A stretch of DNA of 64,000 bases from Magnolia sinica (lineage: Eukaryota > Streptophyta > Magnoliopsida > Magnoliales > Magnoliaceae): positions 23,286,001 to 23,350,000 of the forward strand of contig NC_080574.1 of assembly GCF_029962835.1 (NCBI RefSeq), read 5' to 3'. Position 1 is the first letter of the stretch, and every line of letters starts with the position of its first letter. The notes beneath the pieces are model-generated. The model was not told the origin of the DNA and did not search any database. It saw only the letters and a program-made list of their open reading frames with translations. The translations under genes were made by a program, and so were the position numbers. Below are positions 53,301 to 60,200 of this stretch, piece by piece.

Positions 53301-56300
53301 ACATAAATACTCGACCAGTTGGATGTGTGTGTGTGTGTGTGTGTATACATATAAACAAATGAGAGGTTTGGATCAATGAATGATCATGCCACATGTCACC
53401 TATAAGTTCTGGGGACATTACTAACATTCCCATGAAGGTGGGATGGTAGCATTTTCTGTGAAAGGTTTGGGTCAATGAATGGCCATGCCACAACTCACTT
53501 AAAAACTTTGGGGACATTTCGAACATTCCCATGAAAGTGGGGATAGTATCAGTTCTGTGTGTGGGGCAAGGTATTCAATAATGGTAACGGTGGCTGCAAT
53601 GGCCAGCCTTATCGCCATTATGATATGGGCTGTAACAGCCGTTATGGCCCGTAACGGTCTTTTTTTTATTTTTTAAAAAGAAACCACTATATCGGCCTCG
53701 TATCAACCCTTTATGGGCTTGTATTGGTCTATTACAGCCTTGTATCGGCCCTTTACGGGCCATTTCTTTTCAAAGGTGTTATGACCCCATATCGCGTAAT
53801 AGGCACCATCCTTACTGTTATGTAACAGCCATTATGGCCTTAACATAATCGTTTTTGAACACCATGGTGTGGAGAGATGATCTCATGTAGGGCTATCAAC
53901 GGGTCGGGCTTGGGCCTAGCAAATGCACAAATTTGAATAGGCCCACCCTGAGCAGTTAAAAAATGTGGCTCGAAGCCTGGATTGTTGATAGCCCTAGTCC
54001 CATGCGAGCAGTGCCGTAGGGGATTTTGCGTGTGAGCAAATGTGGGTGTACCTTGAGTTTGGGGGTGGTATGGGGGATGTGTGTGAGCAAATGAGAGTGT
54101 AGCTCAGGTGGGCCCCACTGTGATGTGTATGTGACATCCACCCTGAGCATCAGAAGTGTCACCCAATTTAGGTCTAGGGCAAAGAATCAAGTCCATCCGT
54201 GATTCACGTGGGCCACATGAGTGGGAATAGTGAAGAAATGCCCACCCATCAAATTGTTTCCCTTGGTGTGGCCCACTTGCGGATGGGGCCGATTTTTGAG
54301 CCCAGAGCCTAACGCGTGGTGACTCTCTAATGGTTAGAGTGGATGCCCCCCACCCAAAAAAAATAAAATAAAATAAAATAAATCAAGGGTGGGCATCTCT
54401 CTTTCAACTGTTTCCCTTGGCATGGCTTGCTTGAATCACGGATTAGCTTAATTTGGGCCCAGGGCCTAAAATTGGGTGACACACCTAATGGTTGGAGTAG
54501 ATGTCTCACACACACCATGGTGGCCCAACCGTTTCCTATGGTGTTGCCTACCTTTATCATGGATCCACTTTTTTTGGGCCCTGGGCCTAAATTTGAGGGA
54601 TGCATTTGATGGTTGGAGTGGATTTCACATACATATCATGGTAGGGCATCACGGTGGGTCATGAGACTTTGTTCGTGCGAATGGTCTCTTGCTGCATTGC
54701 TCACATGAGACCGGTCCTCCATTTATGCATATGATATGTCTCTAGCGCTCTTGGAGCACATTTAAGTTATAGTGCTCCTGATTGCGCTGAGATGCTTAGA
54801 CAGTCCAATCAATTGATCTAGCTTGTTCATTAGGTCCAACACACATATCATGGCTACCATGCAAACATCACACCTATTTGACAGTATTAACTATTTGATT
54901 AGCGGCCTTTAATATGGACGGTCAAGAATGTTTACATAAAAATAGGTTCAATCGACAATTTTATCCATCTATTTGTTAGGGAACATCATGTGTTGCTTAT
55001 GATTATAAAAGAATGACTTCTGTTAGGCAATCGTAACCATCCTTATCCATGGTCTAGAAAGGATGGCTATAGAAAATAAGGCCAAGTCAAGGATGGATTG
55101 GATCATCAGATTGCTGCAATGTTTGGATGGTAGCCCATGAAATGTGTTTTGGACTTGTGGATATTGTTCTATTTTATGTTGATTGATTGGATTGTCCTAG
55201 TAACTGATGCAAGTAGGAGCACTATAACTTATGGTACTCTAAGAGCACTGGAGCATTTTCCTATTAAAATTTGATCACTTGCAGTTGACCATACCATATT
55301 GTTAACTAGTTGTGGATGTTGGAGTGATAAAGTCCCTTGATATACATTGATACACCACACTCTAATAGCTTAAGCTTTTGGAGTAAATGGTTGTTTGACA
55401 TGGTATCAGAGCAGGTCTTATGTGCGAATCTCGAGAGCAGCAAATATGCCTCGCTAATATATCATTCTCCCACGAGGGGTCAGGAAAAATCAGATCCGGC
55501 CCAGGCACTGGGAAATTAATCCCGGCCTATTTATGGTGTGAGTGTCCCTCCACCCTTATCAGTATGTTCCCGTGTGGAGTTCCCACCCCGCACGTGCGCC
55601 CGGCTTAAGCTTTTAGAGTAAATGGTTGTTTGACAGTGGGGCCCACTGTGATGTCTTAGACATAGGAACTATGCATAAGATGCACCCCATTATGAAAATG
55701 GATGTCTTGAAAGTCAGTCAGATCCAAAGCTTAGGTGGGTTGCACCTCAAGGAACAATGTAAAATCATGCCTAAAACCTCTAAAATCATGTCTTATGGCC
55801 CACCTAAGCTTTGAATGGCTGGAATTTTGGGCTACTCTTTCATCCAGGTGAGGCACACATGATGGACAAGTCCGATGCTATATATACAACATGTTTAGCT
55901 CCACACACAAACCTATGGTGGGCATCCCTTCTCTATTGTTCCCTGTAGTGCGGCCCACCTGGGTAATGGATCATGCTGATTTTGGGCTCTAGGCCTAACA
56001 CTGGGAGCAGTGTTTTAAATAGCGGTAGCGTGTTGCGTAGAGTTCAACCCTCCGTAGCGTGTACCGTAAGATACATAATGCTTCTATTTTTTAATTTTTT
56101 TTAAAAAGAAAAAATGATAAATAGTAAGAAAAAAGCAATACACATGCACATCCACAAATACGCACACTACAGTGGTCCCCATGTGGGCCACACCGTAGAA
56201 AACAATGCAAATCCACCCATTCACACATTCAGTGGACCCCACGTGGGCCATACCATTGAAAGCAATGCAAATTCACCCCTTCACACACCTCGGTGGGCCC

Positions 56301-57238
56301 CACATAGGCCATATCACATAAAACAATCCATATCCATAGAGATATTGAAAAAGAAATGAAAAAAAATGATAAAAAACAAAAAAAACGCACAGTAACTGAC
56401 ATTTTAAAAAGGAAAAAATGCTCAAATAATAAGTTATTTTCATTGTACATTGAAAAAAATTCAAAAAAGAAGAAGAAAAAGAATGAGCATACCTATTATT
56501 ATCTTAAGATGAGATTCAATTAATGAATACTCTAAAATTTGAAGCTCCACAGCCAACTAGAACCAGAATTGGGGAAATCTGATTTCCTCATCCTTTCTTC
56601 TCCAATGATCGTGAAACTGCACCAAATGGACCTCCTTGTAGTCTCCAACAATCGGCTAAAGAAGTCCCTTCGATGAGCTTTTGGATCACAAGATTGAAGA
56701 TGGGGAGAGGAAGTTGCGTTTGGTTGAGGTTTCCAAGGGGTTTCTAATACCCTGTTCGATCGTTTTTTGCTACCTGCGCTACGCGCCCGCAGCATACGCT
56801 ACGACCCCTGTAGCATACGCTAAGGGGATTTATGCTATTTGGTACACTAAGTAGCACTATGCTGCCTTTAAATTTTTATTTTTATTTTTATAAATTTTTT
56901 AAAATTATTTTTAAGTTAAGTGGTTGTGGTGTGAGTTCACCAATGTTTATAACAAAGTACACAAAAAAAAAAAAAAAAACTGCAGCGTAGTGCATGCTAC
57001 CTGCGCTAGACGCTACGCGTCCGTAGCATACGCTACAGGGGATTTACGCTATTTGGTACGCTACGTAGTGTATGCTACCGCCACGCTACAAGCGCTACTC
57101 AAAACACTAACTGGGAGGTGCAATTGATGGACGGGTTGGATGTCTGACACATGTCCCACACAGAACTTTACTCTAAGGTATTTTAGAGAACTGGAAGTGA
57201 TCAAATCACACACTGAGAGACACACACACACACACTCA

Positions 57239-57271
<33 letters not shown>

Positions 57272-60200
57272 ACCTTAATTGCAGGGTTCTTCCATTCACC
57301 TAATGCTCTTGTTTCAGAATAGCAGATTTGCTCTTTCAATTCAATTTCTTCTGGGAACTGTGATAATCCATCACCCCCCCCCCCCAAGATAAACAATTTA
57401 TCCTCTTATGTATGTGGGGGTTGTTGTTTCATCACCAAAAAAAGATACTAATTCTTTTAACTAATGGTCTTAAATCAATTACATGTTTATGAAGTTTTTA
57501 AGAAAATCTAACCCTATAGAAATGTATCACCCTTCGGAAAAAAAAAATATTGAAGTGTTTCTTTAATAAGTAGAGATGCAATGTATATATAGTATAACTT
57601 GATACACGCAATATAGGGTAACATCCCCATAAGTTTTAAAGGACGCACCGCATGGCCAATCATCAATACAGTTCTAACCTGCAGCCCATTGGTAGAGAGG
57701 GCATGTTTTAGCATTGAGGTCTTGGGTTCGAGCCCAACTTACTATAAAAAGGGCAATCATCAGTCTGGAACTCTAGATCATTGTCTGATATATTGTCCGA
57801 AACGGGTATGCGTTCTTCTAAACCAATATGTATCACCCAAAATGTACCGATATTGCCTATGAAAAATATGACCTTGTATCAGTGGTGATTGATACAGTAT
57901 GCCGAAACTATTTTGCAAACCATGATCTAGACAGTCCATTCATTCATAGCAATAGGGCAAGCCATGGTGCAGCGATTGTGCCTATTGGATGCCCTAACCA
58001 TCCGATCAATAGAATGAAAATGGGTAATAAAGATTAAGTGGAGAAGGAAAATAGGTGTAATCACCATCTTGAAACATTTATTCAAGAAGGTCTACTATGT
58101 ATTGCTTGTGATTGCAAAGAAGCATCTTGGTTTGATGTTGCCAACCCTACCATCTATGGCTTGTATAGAATGGATGGTTGTAGCAAAATGGTCCGTATTC
58201 AAAGGGTTAGGATCACGGTTTGAAGACTCCCTAGTCCAATTCGATTCGTCCTGGTCGACTCGGACTCGAGTTGAATCGATACGTTGAGTCTTGCATGACA
58301 GGTTAGACTCAGTTGACTTGGTCCATGGGTTTCTTGAGTCTGGGGTTAGTCTTTTGAGTCAGTCCCCTGCAACGCAGCCTGATTTTGACCCTTTTCACCT
58401 TTTTCTATTTTCTTCCATTTTCACTCCATTTTTGCCTCTAAACCCTATACTAATGTTTTTAGTATTCGGCGATATCACTGATATACCCCACGATATATCC
58501 GTTATCCTAGTTGGGTGATACGATACCTAGCTTTAATATCCATTTTTCATGGTATCGTGCAATATATTGCACAATATCGCAATATATCGTGGATATCGAG
58601 ATATCATGCGATATATCCACGCTCCCCCTTTCTAAATTCTTAATGTATCGTGCGATATATCGATACCGAGTGCGATATTGAAAGGGATAAAAGGAAACCG
58701 ACACTATTTGTCTAGAAAATCTTTAAAAATTTACAAAAATTGATTTTTTGCACAAAAAAAAAAAAAAAAAAAAAGAAGAAAAGAAAAGGTAAATCTTCCT
58801 AGTATATTGTAAGGTGATTTTGACTAGTCCACTCTAGTTTGTTAGAAGAAAATCTTTGAAATTTCTCTGAAATCGCGATTGGATGCTTCTTGGTGTCAGA
58901 TTCTACTAGGTGCATATTTTTTAGTTTTGATTTTTTAGTTTTTAGTTTTTATATGTTTTAAATAGTGTCAGATGGTAAAATATCCATGATTCTTTATGTT
59001 TTGTATGAAAAATTATGGATTTGGAACATCGATTTCAAGATTTGGGGAAGATGGGCCGAGCTGCGGAAAATTGGGAAAAAAATTAAAATTTCTAAAAATT
59101 TTAACAAATCGATTGCAATATTAGTGTCCAAACATGAAATCAAACATATATACAAATTGATCCACACATTGTTGGCCATTCGGGGATTTTTTCGGAAAAA
59201 AATAATTTTTAATTAAAAATTGTTAAAAAATATTTATTTTTTTGAAATCTACAAGTATATTTCCAGTTTTCTACTTTGTTTGCTTTTGAATGTAATGGTT
59301 GTGTTTCCATACATTTCTTACATTTATAAATTTTATGAATTTTCTTTGATAATAGTTGCATCAGTTCAGTCATACAATGCATAGATTATGACCCTAGACA
59401 AAGGAAACCTATTATGTGCGCTTGTTTTTTTTGTGATTTTTCAAAAATATTTCTAAGTGTGATTTGGGGTCTCTTTTTTTTTTTTTTTTTTAATTTTAAT
59501 TTTTTTAATTTTTATAACAATCCTTGAAGTTTCATTGAAAAATTTGACCAATTTCTCAATGTTTCCCCATGTTTCCCAACAACAACGATAAATTACGCGA
59601 TACAACCAACATTTCCCGTGCGATAACCGATATGTATCCGTATCCCAAGGGTGCGATACATTACGTGATAACGATACGGAAAACATTGCCCTATATCTAT
59701 GTTATGGAAGTCTCTAGAGATGATTTAGGTGCCTCTCAAGATTTTTTATTTTTTTTAAAAAATTCAATAAAATAATTTATTAAAAAAATCCAGTGCCTAT
59801 TCAACCTTTCAGCATATCGATGTGATATTTATTTCATTTTTAGGTCACACATGATGACATTTTATCTTAAAATTAACTTGGGTATCATTTTCTATATCTT
59901 TACTTTTTTATTTTTTCTTTCTATATTTATATTTCCTTGTAATTTTCAGTTAATTTGGATAAGACTTAGATGACGATGATGATATTTCGTTATATTTTGA
60001 GAGAAAGGGGGAAACTCGGCTTGACTCGATCGAGCTACCTGACTTGTCCAATATGAATCTACTTAGGACCGAACGAGTTGGTCTGAGTCTTTGAGTTTAA
60101 AACCATGGTTAGGAATTAGGATCATCCAATCATCATGATTTTTTGTCCATGGTGTGTCCCTACTGGTTCGACTAAATGGATTGCCTAGATCGATGAATGG

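Noticed and set aside
53276..53345. Tandem TC and GT dinucleotide tracts as a regulatory element
   Set aside because: Simple microsatellites common in plant introns; nothing links them to regulation.
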